Positions 25,609 to 36,984 of a stretch of DNA of 64,000 bases are shown here, in pieces. The notes under the pieces are model-generated. The model worked only from the letters and a program-made list of their open reading frames with translations, was not told where the DNA came from and did no database searches. The position numbers and the translations under genes were made by a program. The stretch comes from Xanthomonas campestris pv. phormiicola (GTDB lineage: Bacteria > Pseudomonadota > Gammaproteobacteria > Xanthomonadales > Xanthomonadaceae), in assembly GCA_025666215.1 (NCBI GenBank), contig CP102593.1, forward strand, positions 2,369,001 through 2,433,000, read 5' to 3'. Position 1 is the stretch's first letter; every line of letters begins with the position of its first letter.

Positions 25609-25649
25609 GGTGTTGTATTTAACTATAACACCGTCACACGTCATGTCAA
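25609..25649 (-). promoter_or_regulatory. Promoter and palindromic operator of the YtrA operon
   Basis: On the minus strand a perfect -35 TTGACA (25649-25644) and -10 TATAGT (25627-25622) are separated by 16 nt, the strongest sigma-70 promoter seen in the window. A 24-bp palindrome (25609-25632) with perfect GGTGTT/AACACC ends and 10 of 12 pairs matching covers the -10 box. This fits autorepression by the GntR protein encoded 260 bp downstream. The GGTG-N16-CACC spacing matches the motif I recall being reported for the Xanthomonas citri GntR/YtrA regulator. Confidence 0.82.
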
Positions 25650-25715
25650 CATAGTGACCGACCCAACTCATGGCCTAGTGCCTGCGCGTTTCTTTACTCC
25701 TCTTACGGTGCCCCG

Positions 25716-26282
25716 ATGAAACTATCCAAGCGTTTGTTTTTCCTCGCGATCCTTGTCGCCGCCGGCACCGTCGGCAGTGCCTGGGCCGCCTCGTTGCTGG
25801 ACCTGGACTACCGTCCGCTGGCCGGCAAGGACAAGGTGAATCTGAACAAGACCTACGGCGGCAAGGTGCTGCTGGTGGTCAACACCGCCAGCAAGTGCGG
25901 CTTCACCCCGCAGTACGACGGCCTGGAGCAGTTGCAGCAGCGTTACGCCGCGCAGGGCTTCAGCGTGCTCGGTTTCCCGTCCAACGACTTCAAGGGGCAG
26001 GAGCCCGGATCGGAGAAGCAGATCCAGGAATTCTGCACGCTGACCTACGGGGTCAAGTTCCCGATGTTCGAGAAGGTGCATGTACTCGGCGCCGAGGCGA
26101 CGCCGCTGTACAAGCAGCTGACCCAGGCCACCGGCGTGGCGCCGGGCTGGAACTTCCACAAGTATCTGATCGCGCGCGACGGACGCGTGGTCGCGCAGTT
26201 CCCCAGCAAGATCGCGCCGGACGATCCGTCCTTGCGTACGGCCATCGAACGCGAACTGAAAGCGCAGCCGGGATCACATTGA
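25716..26282 (+). CDS. Glutathione peroxidase family protein, exported
   Basis: This 188-residue thiol peroxidase reduces peroxides. It has an N-terminal signal peptide or anchor (residues 1-25, AWA/A). The peroxidatic cysteine lies in NTASKCGFTPQY (Cys61, not selenocysteine). A second cysteine sits in EFCTLTYGVKFPMFEKV (Cys107), the position of the resolving cysteine in thioredoxin-dependent members. Gln95 (KGQEPGS) and Trp in GWNFHKYL complete the catalytic set. The electron donor is therefore more likely thioredoxin than glutathione. It is divergent from the YtrA operon, sharing a 130-bp intergenic region. Confidence 0.92.
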   Translation: MKLSKRLFFLAILVAAGTVGSAWAASLLDLDYRPLAGKDKVNLNKTYGGKVLLVVNTASKCGFTPQYDGLEQLQQRYAAQGFSVLGFPSNDFKGQEPGSEKQIQEFCTLTYGVKFPMFEKVHVLGAEATPLYKQLTQATGVAPGWNFHKYLIARDGRVVAQFPSKIAPDDPSLRTAIERELKAQPGSH

Positions 26283-26369
26283 ATCCGGGTCGATATCGTT
26301 GCCGCGCATGCGACAATGCGGCCTCTGCGCCATGGCGGCGCCTCTAATTCACTTCCAGGAAAGTAGCGA

Positions 26370-27317
26370 ATGAAGATGGGAATGCGCGGCGCCGTGGCGT
26401 CGCTGTTGATGGGGATGGCGGTGGTGGCGGGCAGCGCGTCCGCGCAGGCGCCGGCGACGGCCAAGCCGGCGGCGCTGGGCAGCGAGAAGCAGAAGGTCAG
26501 CTACGCGATCGGCATGGACGTGGCGCGTTCGTTCGAGCCGATCGCCCAGGACATCGACCTGGACGCCATGCAGCGCGCGATCGAGAACGCGTTCAAGGGC
26601 GGCAAGCCGTTGCTGTCCGATGCGCAGGCGCAGGCCACCGACACCGCATTGCGCACGCAGATGGCCGCGCGCAGCGGCCAGCCGGTCCCGGGCATGGCGC
26701 CGGGCAGCCAGCCGCCGCCGGTGTCCAAGCAGAACGTGGGCCTGATGCTCGGCGATCGTGCGGTCGGCCCGTCGCTGGCGCGGATCCAGAACGAGATCGA
26801 TCTGGCCACCTTGATGGGCGCGGTACGCACCGTGTTCGCCAAGGGCGACACCGCGATGACCCAGGAGCAGGCGGCCGCCACGCTGCAGGCCTACAGCGCC
26901 TCCAAGCAGGCTGCCGCGTCGACCGAGAACCGCGAGAAGGGCAACGCCTTCCTGGCGCAGAACAAGACCCAGAAGGGCGTGGTCACCACGCCGTCGGGCC
27001 TGCAGTACATGGTGCTGCGCCAGGGCAGCGGCGAACGGCCGATGCCGACCAGCAAAGTGCGGGTGAACTACGAAGGCAAGCTGCTCGATGGCGAGGTGTT
27101 CGACAGCTCGTACAAGACCGGGCAGCCGGCCGAGTTCTCGCTCACCCAGGTGGTGCCGGGCTGGAGCGAGGGCGTGGCGTTGATGCCGGTCGGCTCCAAG
27201 TACCGTTTCTGGATTCCGTCGAACCTGGGCTACGGCCCGCAGGGCACCCCGGGCGGCCCGATCGGCCCGGATTCCATGCTCACCTTCGACGTGGAACTGT
27301 TGGGCATCCTTCAATAA
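26370..27317 (+). CDS. FKBP-type peptidyl-prolyl isomerase, exported
   Basis: This 315-residue periplasmic or membrane-associated foldase of the FkpA/Mip type has a signal peptide (about 1-25, ASA/Q). The helical dimerisation region (about 30-200) contains KVSYAIGMDVARSFEPIAQDIDLDAMQRAIENAF and is longer than in E. coli FkpA. The C-terminal FKBP domain (about 208-313) carries VRVNYEGKLLDGEVFDSSY, VVPGWSEGVALMPVGSKYRFWIPSNLGYG and LTFDVELLGI. A ribosome site (AGGAAAG) precedes the ATG. ugd follows after 15 bp, so the two may be transcribed together. Confidence 0.94.
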   Translation: MKMGMRGAVASLLMGMAVVAGSASAQAPATAKPAALGSEKQKVSYAIGMDVARSFEPIAQDIDLDAMQRAIENAFKGGKPLLSDAQAQATDTALRTQMAARSGQPVPGMAPGSQPPPVSKQNVGLMLGDRAVGPSLARIQNEIDLATLMGAVRTVFAKGDTAMTQEQAAATLQAYSASKQAAASTENREKGNAFLAQNKTQKGVVTTPSGLQYMVLRQGSGERPMPTSKVRVNYEGKLLDGEVFDSSYKTGQPAEFSLTQVVPGWSEGVALMPVGSKYRFWIPSNLGYGPQGTPGGPIGPDSMLTFDVELLGILQ

Positions 27318-27332
27318 CCGAAAGGAGATTAC

Positions 27333-28676
27333 ATGCGCGTAGCGATATTCGGCACCGGCTATGTCGGGCTCGTCACCGGAACCTGTCTGGCCGAGGTAGG
27401 CCATCACGTGGTATGCGTGGACATCGACCAAGCCAAAGTGGATGGGCTCAACAAGGGCGTGGTCCCGATCTACGAGCCTGGCCTCTCGCCGATGGTCAAG
27501 GCCAATCACGCCGCACGGAGGCTGTTCTTCACCACCGATGCGGCCAGCGCCATCGCGCATGGAGATATCGTGTTCATCGCCGTCGGCACGCCGCCGGACG
27601 AGGACGGTAGCGCCGATCTGCAGTACGTGCTGGCGGTGGCCCGTACCATCGGCCAGCACATCCAGGGACCGACCGTGGTGGTCAACAAGTCGACGGTGCC
27701 GGTCGGGACCGCCGACAAGGTGCGCGCGGCGATCGCCGCCGAGCTGGACAAGCGCAGCGAGACGATCGAGTTCGACGTGGTGTCCAATCCGGAATTCCTG
27801 AAGGAAGGCGACGCGGTCGCCGACTGCATGCGTCCTGACCGCATCGTGATCGGCAGCAGCAAGCCGGGCACCGCCGCGCGCCTGCGCCGCCTGTACGCGC
27901 CGTTCAACCGCAACCACGACCGCATCGTGGAGATGGACGTGCGTTCGGCCGAGCTGACCAAGTACGCGGCCAACGCGATGCTGGCGACCAAGATCAGTTT
28001 CATGAACGAGATCGCCAACATCGCCGAGCGGGTCGGCGCCGACGTGGAGAAGGTGCGCCAGGGCATCGGCTCGGATCCGCGCATCGGCTGGCACTTCATC
28101 TATCCGGGCGCCGGTTACGGCGGCTCGTGTTTCCCCAAGGACGTGCAGGCGCTGGCGCGCACCGCGCAGCAGTACGGCCATCAGGCCAAGCTGCTGGATG
28201 CGGTGGAAGCGGTCAACGAGGCGCAGAAGGGCCATCTGTACGAGCTGGTCCAGCGCCATTACGGCGGCGCCAGCGTAGCCGGCAAGACCTTCGCGGTGTG
28301 GGGCCTGGCGTTCAAGCCCAATACCGACGACATGCGCGCCGCGTCCAGCCGCCGCCTGCTGGCGCAGCTGTGGGAGGCCGGGGCGACGGTGCGTGCCTAC
28401 GATCCGGAGGCGACCGAGGAAGCCAAGCGCATCTTCGGCGAACGCGACGACCTGAGCTTCTGCGAGGACGCCTTCGCTGCGCTGGAAGGCGCCGATGCGC
28501 TGGTCGTGGTCACCGAATGGAAGCAGTTCCGCAGCCCGGATTTCACCCGGATGAAGGAACTGCTCGGCGACGCGGTGGTGTTCGACGGCCGCAATCTCTA
28601 CGATCCGCAGGAAATCGAGACCTTCGGCCTCGCTTACTATGGCATCGGCCGCGGGCGTTCGATCAGTGATGCATGA
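27333..28676 (+). CDS. ugd: UDP-glucose 6-dehydrogenase
   Basis: This 447-residue enzyme oxidises UDP-glucose to UDP-glucuronate, a precursor of acidic exopolysaccharide (xanthan in Xanthomonas). The NAD-binding GTGYVG is at residues 7-12. The central domain has [21 protein letters not shown]. The catalytic cysteine lies in YGGSCFPKD (Cys266). The C-terminal domain has [18 protein letters not shown] strong ribosome site (AAGGAG, 6 nt) sets the start. The stop overlaps the slyX start by 8 bp. Confidence 0.97.
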   Translation: MRVAIFGTGYVGLVTGTCLAEVGHHVVCVDIDQAKVDGLNKGVVPIYEPGLSPMVKANHAARRLFFTTDAASAIAHGDIVFIAVGTPPDEDGSADLQYVLAVARTIGQHIQGPTVVVNKSTVPVGTADKVRAAIAAELDKRSETIEFDVVSNPEFLKEGDAVADCMRPDRIVIGSSKPGTAARLRRLYAPFNRNHDRIVEMDVRSAELTKYAANAMLATKISFMNEIANIAERVGADVEKVRQGIGSDPRIGWHFIYPGAGYGGSCFPKDVQALARTAQQYGHQAKLLDAVEAVNEAQKGHLYELVQRHYGGASVAGKTFAVWGLAFKPNTDDMRAASSRRLLAQLWEAGATVRAYDPEATEEAKRIFGERDDLSFCEDAFAALEGADALVVVTEWKQFRSPDFTRMKELLGDAVVFDGRNLYDPQEIETFGLAYYGIGRGRSISDA

Positions 28677-28902
28677 CTTCTCCACCCAGGATCGATTGCT
28701 GGAGAACCGGTTGATCGAGCTGGAGACGCGCCTGTCCTTCCAGGAACAGGCGCTGTCGGAGGTGAGCGATGCGTTGGCCGAGGCACGTGCCGAAAGCCAA
28801 CGCAACGCCACGCTGCTGCGCCACCTGCTCGAGGACCTGGGCAAGGTGCGCAGCACGCTCTATGCCGATGCCGCCGACGAACCGCCCCCTCCGCATTATT
28901 GA
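28669..28902 (+). CDS. slyX: SlyX family protein
   Basis: This 77-residue coiled-coil protein matches Sly[53 protein letters not shown], ending in the family's Pro-rich PPPPHY. Function is unknown; in enterobacteria it sits near FKBP genes (slyD), as it does here. The ATG at 28669 lies inside the end of ugd. An earlier in-frame ATG would overlap ugd more and is not needed. Confidence 0.9.
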   Translation: MHDFSTQDRLLENRLIELETRLSFQEQALSEVSDALAEARAESQRNATLLRHLLEDLGKVRSTLYADAADEPPPPHY

Positions 28903-28923
28903 TACCGATCCGATCCTGCCACG

Positions 28924-29688
28924 ATGAGCGATACCCTCCGCGACCAGCTGCTGGGCCTGGGCTTCAAGCCCGTGCCGAAACCCGAACGCCCAGAGCGCAA
29001 TGCCACGCCCACGCAGCCAGCGCGGGGCCGGCCCGGCCAGCCTCCGGGGCATGGCCACAAGCCGGCGGGCGCGCGTGGCGAACGCCCGCCCGCCACCGGC
29101 AAGCCCGGCGGCGGGCGCGCGCATGATGGCGCCGGCCGTGCGCGTGGCGCCGGCGCCGGTGCCGGCCGTCCGCACGCGGCAGGCGACGGCCGCGGCCGTC
29201 CGCAGGGCGCGCCTGGCCAGCCGCCGGCGCGGCCGCAGGCCGCACGGCCGCCGCGCACGCGCGAGGACATCGACCTGGCCAAGGCCTATGCGATCCGTGC
29301 GCAACGCGAGAAGGACGAGCGCATCGAGGCCGAACGGCTCAAGCAGGAACAGGCCCGGCTGCGCCGCGAGGCACGGGCCAGGCTCGACGAACTGCTCAAG
29401 GACCAGGCGCTGAATCACGCCGAGGCCGACATCGCCCGCCATTTCCCCTATGGCGGCAAGATCAAGCGCATCTACGTCACCGCCGAGCAGCTCAAGGCGC
29501 TCAATGCCGGCGAGCTGGGCGTGCTGCAGCAGAACGGCCGCTACCTGCTGGTGACGGCGGCGCTGCTGGATCAGGCCGAGGCGATCTTCCCGGCGTCGGT
29601 GGCGCTGCGGGTGGACCCGAACGCCACGGCCGACGAAGACCCCTACGCCGATCCGAAGTACCAGATCCCCGACGATCTGGTCTGGTAG
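28924..29688 (+). CDS. DUF2058 (YaiL-like) protein
   Basis: This 254-residue protein starts with SDTLRDQLLGLGFKP, the invariant DUF2058 N-terminus. A 70-residue Pro/Gly/Arg low-complexity insert follows. A charged helix (REDIDLAKAYAIRAQREKDERIEAERLKQEQARLRREARARLDELLKD) leads to the C-terminal fold (HFPYGGKIKRIYVTAEQLKALNAGELGVLQQNGRYLLV). The family is described as nucleoprotein or polynucleotide-associated, with no defined role. It lies 21 bp after slyX and 2 bp before the acyltransferase. Confidence 0.9.
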   Translation: MSDTLRDQLLGLGFKPVPKPERPERNATPTQPARGRPGQPPGHGHKPAGARGERPPATGKPGGGRAHDGAGRARGAGAGAGRPHAAGDGRGRPQGAPGQPPARPQAARPPRTREDIDLAKAYAIRAQREKDERIEAERLKQEQARLRREARARLDELLKDQALNHAEADIARHFPYGGKIKRIYVTAEQLKALNAGELGVLQQNGRYLLVTAALLDQAEAIFPASVALRVDPNATADEDPYADPKYQIPDDLVW

Positions 29689-29690
29689 GC

Positions 29691-31853
29691 ATGGCGTTCC
29701 CAGGGACGGGAGGAGCGGGAATCCAGCGCCTGCGCACGGCGCCGCCCGCGCACGCGGCGGGCGGTTATCTGCCCTATATCGACGGGCTGCGCGCGCTCGC
29801 GGTGCTGGCGGTCATCGCCTATCACCTGGATCCGGCCTGGCTGCCGGGCGGCTTCACCGGCGTCGACGTGTTCTTCGTGATCTCCGGCTTCGTGGTCAGC
29901 GCTTCGCTGCAACGCTTGCCGACGGCCGGCAGCCGGGGCGTGTTCGCGCAGTTCTACGCGCGGCGCATGCGCCGCATCGCGCCGGCGCTGCTGGCCTGCC
30001 TGCTGGTCACCGCGCTGGCCAGCGGCCTGTTCATCCCGGACTCGTGGTTGAGCGAGACCAGCGCCAGGACCGGGCGCATGGCCTTCGTCGGCCTCAGCAA
30101 CTGGGTGCTGGCCGCGACCGGCAACGATTATTTCTCGCCGAAGGCCGAGTTCAACCCATACACGCATACCTGGTCGCTGGGCGTGGAGGAGCAGTTCTAC
30201 CTGCTGTTCCCGTTGCTGTTCCTGGCCTGGAACCGCGGCGGCCGCGGCCGCGCGTGGTCGACGCTGCTGGTGGCGCTGGCCTCGGTCGCATCGCTGGCCT
30301 ACGCGTGCGTGCGCAGCCGCGCCGGTGGCGACGCCGGCGCTGCGTTCTACCTGACCACCGCGCGCTTCTGGCAACTGGGCAGCGGCGTGCTGCTGTATCA
30401 GGCGCTGGCGCTGAGCGGGCGGTTCGACGCCGGCGCTGCGCAAGTGCCGGCTGCGGCCTGGAGCTGGCGTTCGCCGCTGTTGGCGTTGGCGCTGGGGGCG
30501 GTCGGCTACGGGTTGTGGCGTGCGCGCCCCGGGTACTCGCCGTGGCCCGACGGCCTGTGGCCGGTACTGGGCACGCTGGGCCTGCTGGGATTGCTGCACG
30601 GCGCGCCGGCCGGCTGGATCAAGCGGGCGCTGTCGCAGCGCGCGGTGGTGGCGATCGGCCGCGTCTCCTATTCGCTGTACCTGTGGCATTGGCCGGTGTT
30701 CGTGCTGTTCCGCTGGACCGTGGGCCTGGAGTCGGCGCTGGCGAAAGCGTTGGCGCTGCTGCTGGTGGCGGGGCTGGCGCTGGCGTCGTACCGCTGGGTG
30801 GAGCTGCCATGGCGCAGCGGCCGCATCGGCAAGGCGCGCACGCCGGCGCGCACCATCGCCGCCGGGCTGGGCGTGATCGTGCTTGCCGCCGGCGTGCATG
30901 CGCTGCTGCTGGACACGCAGCGCTACTACTCGCTGAGCACGGTGAGCCGGCATCCGCTGGAGTGGTACGCGTATGCCAAGGGCATGCGCAAGGAGTTCCC
31001 GCATTGCACGCTGAAGACCGGGCGGGTGGACGTGCAGGTCGGCAGCGCCAAGCTGTTCGAGCGTGGCGATTGCGACCTGCGCGACCGCGGCCTGGAGACG
31101 CCGCGCACGCCGACCCAGTTGTTCGTCGCCGGCGATTCGCATGCGCTGGCCTACAACGAACTGCTGCGCCGCTTCGCGCTGCAGAGCGGCGTGGCGGTGC
31201 GCCTGTACGGCGTGGGGGGCTGCCCGATCGTCGGCCTGCAGGCCTGGCAGGCGACGCACGCCGGGTGCCAGGCCTACGAGCGCAGCACCCTGGCCGATGT
31301 CGCCGCGCATGCGCGCGACGGCGATGTGCTGTTCCTGCCCGCGCTGCGGCTGCTGCGCCTGGCCGAGCAGACCCAACTGTTCGACGAGGCGGCGGTGATG
31401 GCCGAGCAGGACAGCGCGCAGGCGCAGGCGGTGCGCGCCGCCGGCGAGGAGGCGGCGGTCGCGCTGCTGCAGCCGCTGGCGCAGCGCGGCGTGCGCGTCG
31501 TGTTCGAGGCGCCCAAGCCGTTGCTGCGCGCGCCGCCGTATCGCTGTTCCGACTGGTTCAACCGCGGCAACGCGATCTGCGCGCGCGGCACGCAGATCCA
31601 GCGCGACACCATGGAGCGCTATCGCGCGCCGGTGCTGCACAGCCTGCAGCGCATCGCCGCGCGGCTGCCGCATGCGTCGGTGTGGGATCCGTTGCCGCTG
31701 CTGTGCGAGCCGCAGCGTTGCGCCGGCATGCGCGACGGACACCCGCTGTTCTTCGATGCCGATCACCTCAGCGGCTACGGCAATCGGCTGCTGTTGCCGG
31801 GCTTCACGGCGCACGTCAAGGCGCTGCAGGCAGAATCGGGCACGGCGCCTTGA
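29691..31853 (+). CDS. Acyltransferase-3/SGNH fusion (OafA-like)
   Basis: This 720-residue inner-membrane O-acyltransferase probably acetylates a surface glycan. The N-terminal acyltransferase-3 domain (about 24-380, ten or so helices) has YIDGLRALAVLAVIAYH with the conserved His, GGFTGVDVFFVISGF and RRMRRIAP. A periplasmic SGNH domain (about 400-720) has the nucleophile motif GDSH near 481 and the catalytic DxxH-type end FDADHLSGYG near 688-695. This two-domain form transfers acetyl across the membrane onto polysaccharide. The polymer is not identifiable, though the nearby ugd hints at exopolysaccharide. Confidence 0.93.
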   Translation: MAFPGTGGAGIQRLRTAPPAHAAGGYLPYIDGLRALAVLAVIAYHLDPAWLPGGFTGVDVFFVISGFVVSASLQRLPTAGSRGVFAQFYARRMRRIAPALLACLLVTALASGLFIPDSWLSETSARTGRMAFVGLSNWVLAATGNDYFSPKAEFNPYTHTWSLGVEEQFYLLFPLLFLAWNRGGRGRAWSTLLVALASVASLAYACVRSRAGGDAGAAFYLTTARFWQLGSGVLLYQALALSGRFDAGAAQVPAAAWSWRSPLLALALGAVGYGLWRARPGYSPWPDGLWPVLGTLGLLGLLHGAPAGWIKRALSQRAVVAIGRVSYSLYLWHWPVFVLFRWTVGLESALAKALALLLVAGLALASYRWVELPWRSGRIGKARTPARTIAAGLGVIVLAAGVHALLLDTQRYYSLSTVSRHPLEWYAYAKGMRKEFPHCTLKTGRVDVQVGSAKLFERGDCDLRDRGLETPRTPTQLFVAGDSHALAYNELLRRFALQSGVAVRLYGVGGCPIVGLQAWQATHAGCQAYERSTLADVAAHARDGDVLFLPALRLLRLAEQTQLFDEAAVMAEQDSAQAQAVRAAGEEAAVALLQPLAQRGVRVVFEAPKPLLRAPPYRCSDWFNRGNAICARGTQIQRDTMERYRAPVLHSLQRIAARLPHASVWDPLPLLCEPQRCAGMRDGHPLFFDADHLSGYGNRLLLPGFTAHVKALQAESGTAP

Positions 31854-31884
31854 GCGGCGGCGCTCGCTCTTGCGGAGGCGGATC

Positions 31885-32715
31885 ATGACCACAGCCAGTT
31901 CCGTTGCGTCGTTGCGCGTGCAGGTCCGCATCCGCGGCGCATGTGCAACGCATCGTGCCGCGGCGTTCCTGCATTGCGCGCTGGTGCTCGGCGCTCTGGG
32001 CGCCGCGCGCGTCGCCCAGGCCGACGACGCGCCGGCGTTCGACCGCCCCGGCATCGGCTTCGCGTCGCAGACCCTGCCGGCCGGCGGCGTCGCCTGGGAG
32101 CAGGCGCTGTCGGACGTGAGCTACGACCGCAGCGGCGGCGTGCGCAGCACCGAATACGTGGCCGACAGCCGCCTGCGGATCGGCCTGAGCGCGCAGGCGG
32201 AACTGCAATTGGCCATCGACAGCCAGGTCTGGCAGCGCGTGCGCGGCACCGGCGAGGATTTCCGCGGGCATGGCGGCGGCGATGCCGGCGTCGGCCTGAA
32301 ATGGGCGCTGCCGAGCAACCGCGACGCGTTTTCCTGGGCCGTGCTCGGCACCGCCGCGGTGCCGGTGGGGCGCGCGCCGTACGGCGACGACGGGCACCGC
32401 TACGATCTCGGCGTCAGCGCCGGCTGGGACCTGGAGGGCGGGCGCAACGTCGCGCTGTACGCCAACCTCAGCGACAGCGACGACGGCCACGGCTGGACCG
32501 TGTCGCCGAGCTATACGTTCTACGCGCGGGGCGACCTCAGCGCCTATGCCGAAGCCGGCATCGGCGGCGGCGAGGACGAGATGCGCGCGCTCGGCACCGG
32601 GCTGACCTGGTTGATCGCCCAGCGCGTGCAACTGGACCTGTCGGTGCTGCGCGGCTTGTCCGCGCCGACGTCGGATTGGCAGGGCGGCCTCGGCGTGTCG
32701 GTGCTGCTGCGCTGA
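31885..32715 (+). CDS. Putative outer-membrane beta-barrel protein (transporter-like)
   Basis: This 276-residue exported protein has a long signal region ending in ARVAQA/D (residues 1-47). The mature part is a chain of alternating amphipathic strands (LRIGLSAQAELQLAIDSQVW, DAGVGLKWALP, AFSWAVLGTAAVPVGRAPYG, RYDLGVSAGWDL, TVSPSYTFYARG, QVQLDLSVLRGLS) and ends in a strand with a C-terminal aromatic-free LLR. This is the pattern of the phenol-degradation MetA/transporter-like barrel family. Substrate unknown. The start at 31885 has an upstream GGAGG. Confidence 0.75.
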   Translation: MTTASSVASLRVQVRIRGACATHRAAAFLHCALVLGALGAARVAQADDAPAFDRPGIGFASQTLPAGGVAWEQALSDVSYDRSGGVRSTEYVADSRLRIGLSAQAELQLAIDSQVWQRVRGTGEDFRGHGGGDAGVGLKWALPSNRDAFSWAVLGTAAVPVGRAPYGDDGHRYDLGVSAGWDLEGGRNVALYANLSDSDDGHGWTVSPSYTFYARGDLSAYAEAGIGGGEDEMRALGTGLTWLIAQRVQLDLSVLRGLSAPTSDWQGGLGVSVLLR

Positions 32716-32726
32716 GCGCTGTGAGA

Positions 32727-32855
32727 CCCTCTCCCGTCGGGAGAGGGGTGGGGTGAGGGTCCGGCGCGAAAGCGTCTCGCGGAGTTTGGGTACACGAGGC
32801 TGCGTCCGTACCCTCATCCGCCCCTGCGGGGCACCTTCTCCCGGTGGGAGAAGGG
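32727..32855. repeat. Dispersed inverted-repeat element with two hairpins
   Basis: Two hairpins, 32727-32747 (CCCTCTCCCG arms) and 32834-32854 (CCTTCTCCC arms), flank the related inverted motifs GGGTGAGGGT and ACCCTCATCCGCCCC. The sequence has the look of a well-known xanthomonad intergenic repeat. It lies between the convergent barrel gene and metH and may act as a bidirectional terminator. Confidence 0.75.
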
Positions 32856-32902
32856 AACAGCCGTGCGTAGGTCCCGGAGGGAGATGAACGTTGCTACGCC
32901 CC

Positions 32903-35659
<2,757 letters not shown>

Positions 35660-35778
35660 GGGCTCAGCCTTTCGGGATCGTTGCCGTGGCCGCGTGCGCG
35701 CGACCGACGGGCGCAGCGCACGGCGGACGGCGCGCGTGCACTGCGAATGCGTGAAGCGGCAGCGGATGCGCGCGCATC

Positions 35779-36918
35779 TCAGGCCGCCTGTGCCTGCGCC
35801 GCCAGCGGCGTGCGCGGACGCAGCCCGCGCACCGCCTCGGCGATCGCCTGGATATGCGCCGGGGTGGTGCCGCAGCAGCCGCCGACCAGGTTCAGCAGGC
35901 CGGATTCGGCGAACTCCTTCAGCGTCGCCGCCATTTCCTCCGGGGTCTCGTCGTACTCGCCGAAGGCGTTGGGCAGGCCGGCGTTGGGATGCGCGCTGAC
36001 GTAGCCGTCGGCGATCCGCGCCAGCGTCTCCACGTGCGGGCGCAGGTCGCTGGCGCCGAGCGCGCAGTTCAATCCCACCGACAGCGGCCGGCCGTGCGCG
36101 ACAGAGGCGTAGAACGCTTCGGCGGTCTGCCCGGACAGGGTGCGCCCGGAGGCATCGGTGATGGTGCCGGAGATCATCACCGGCAGGCGTCCGCCGCGCG
36201 CGTCGAACACTTCCTCGATCGCGTACAGCGCCGCCTTGGCGTTGAGCGTGTCGAAGATGGTCTCCACCATCAGCGTGTCGGCGCCGCCGTCGATCAGGCC
36301 CTCGACCGCTTCGCGGTAGGTGCCGCGCAGTTCGTCGAAGCTGGTGTTGCGGAAGCCGGGATCGTTGACGTCGGGGCTGATCGAGGCGGTGCGGCTGGTT
36401 GGGCCGAGCACGCCGATGACGAAGCGCGGCTTGTCCGGGGTGAGCGCCTCGACCGCGTCGCAGCAGTCGCGCGCGACCCGCGCGCCGGCCTTGTTGAGTT
36501 CGTAGACCAGGTGCTCCAGGTGGTAGTCGGCCTGGCTGATCGAGGTGGCGTTGAAGGTGTTGGTTTCCAGCAGGTCGGCGCCGGCGTCGAGGTAGGCGCG
36601 GTGGATGCCGGCGATCACTTCCGGCCGCGACAGCAGCAACAGGTCGTTGTTGCCCTTCAGATCGTGGCCCTGCGGCGCATGGTCGCAGCCGGGGCCGTGC
36701 ACGTGCGCGCCGTCGTAGCCGGCGGCGAAACGCTCGCCGCGGTAGTCGGCTTCCTGCAGGTCGTGGCGCTGGATCATGGTGCCCATCGCGCCGTCGATGA
36801 TCAGGATGCGTTCGGACAGCGCCTGCAGGAGTTTCTGCGTGCGCTGGGGGTGGAGCCAGGGCAGGCCCGGGACTCGGGACTCGGGACTCGGGACTCGGAG
36901 GGGGGGCGTAGGCGTCAT
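35779..36918 (-). CDS. metH: Methionine synthase homocysteine module
   Basis: This 379-residue Zn-dependent homocysteine methyltransferase module carries [69 protein letters not shown] and [12 protein letters not shown]. The Zn ligands are Cys285 (GLNCALG) and Cys348/Cys349 (GGCCGTTP). It pairs with the 918-residue product 119 bp downstream. The ATG at 36918 has GAAGAAGG about 7 nt upstream and overlaps the SahR-like stop by 4 bp (ATGA). Residues 7-18 ([12 protein letters not shown]) are translated from a heptamer repeat arm. A His/Gly-rich insert ([11 protein letters not shown]) precedes DLKGNND. Confidence 0.95.
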   Translation of the reverse strand: MTPTPPLRVPSPESRVPGLPWLHPQRTQKLLQALSERILIIDGAMGTMIQRHDLQEADYRGERFAAGYDGAHVHGPGCDHAPQGHDLKGNNDLLLLSRPEVIAGIHRAYLDAGADLLETNTFNATSISQADYHLEHLVYELNKAGARVARDCCDAVEALTPDKPRFVIGVLGPTSRTASISPDVNDPGFRNTSFDELRGTYREAVEGLIDGGADTLMVETIFDTLNAKAALYAIEEVFDARGGRLPVMISGTITDASGRTLSGQTAEAFYASVAHGRPLSVGLNCALGASDLRPHVETLARIADGYVSAHPNAGLPNAFGEYDETPEEMAATLKEFAESGLLNLVGGCCGTTPAHIQAIAEAVRGLRPRTPLAAQAQAA

Positions 36919-36984
36919 CGCACGGCCTTCTTCGGATGGAGGGTTTGGCTGTTTCCGAGTCCCGAGTCCCGAGTCCCGAGTCCC
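36869..36984. repeat. Heptamer inverted-repeat element on the SahR/metH junction, copy D
   Basis: Four GGGACTC heptamers (36869-36896) face four GAGTCCC heptamers (36957-36984) in inverted orientation around a 60-bp interior. That interior carries the SahR-like stop, the metH ribosome site and the metH start. Both arms are coding: the right arm gives the C-terminal tail of the regulator and the left arm gives the N-terminus of metH. Confidence 0.88.

Noticed and set aside
35660..36918. SAH or cobalamin riboswitch before either metH gene
   Set aside because: The 119-bp gap and the regulator/metH junction contain no recognisable B12-box or SAH-aptamer pattern. Control by the SahR-like regulator explains the setting.
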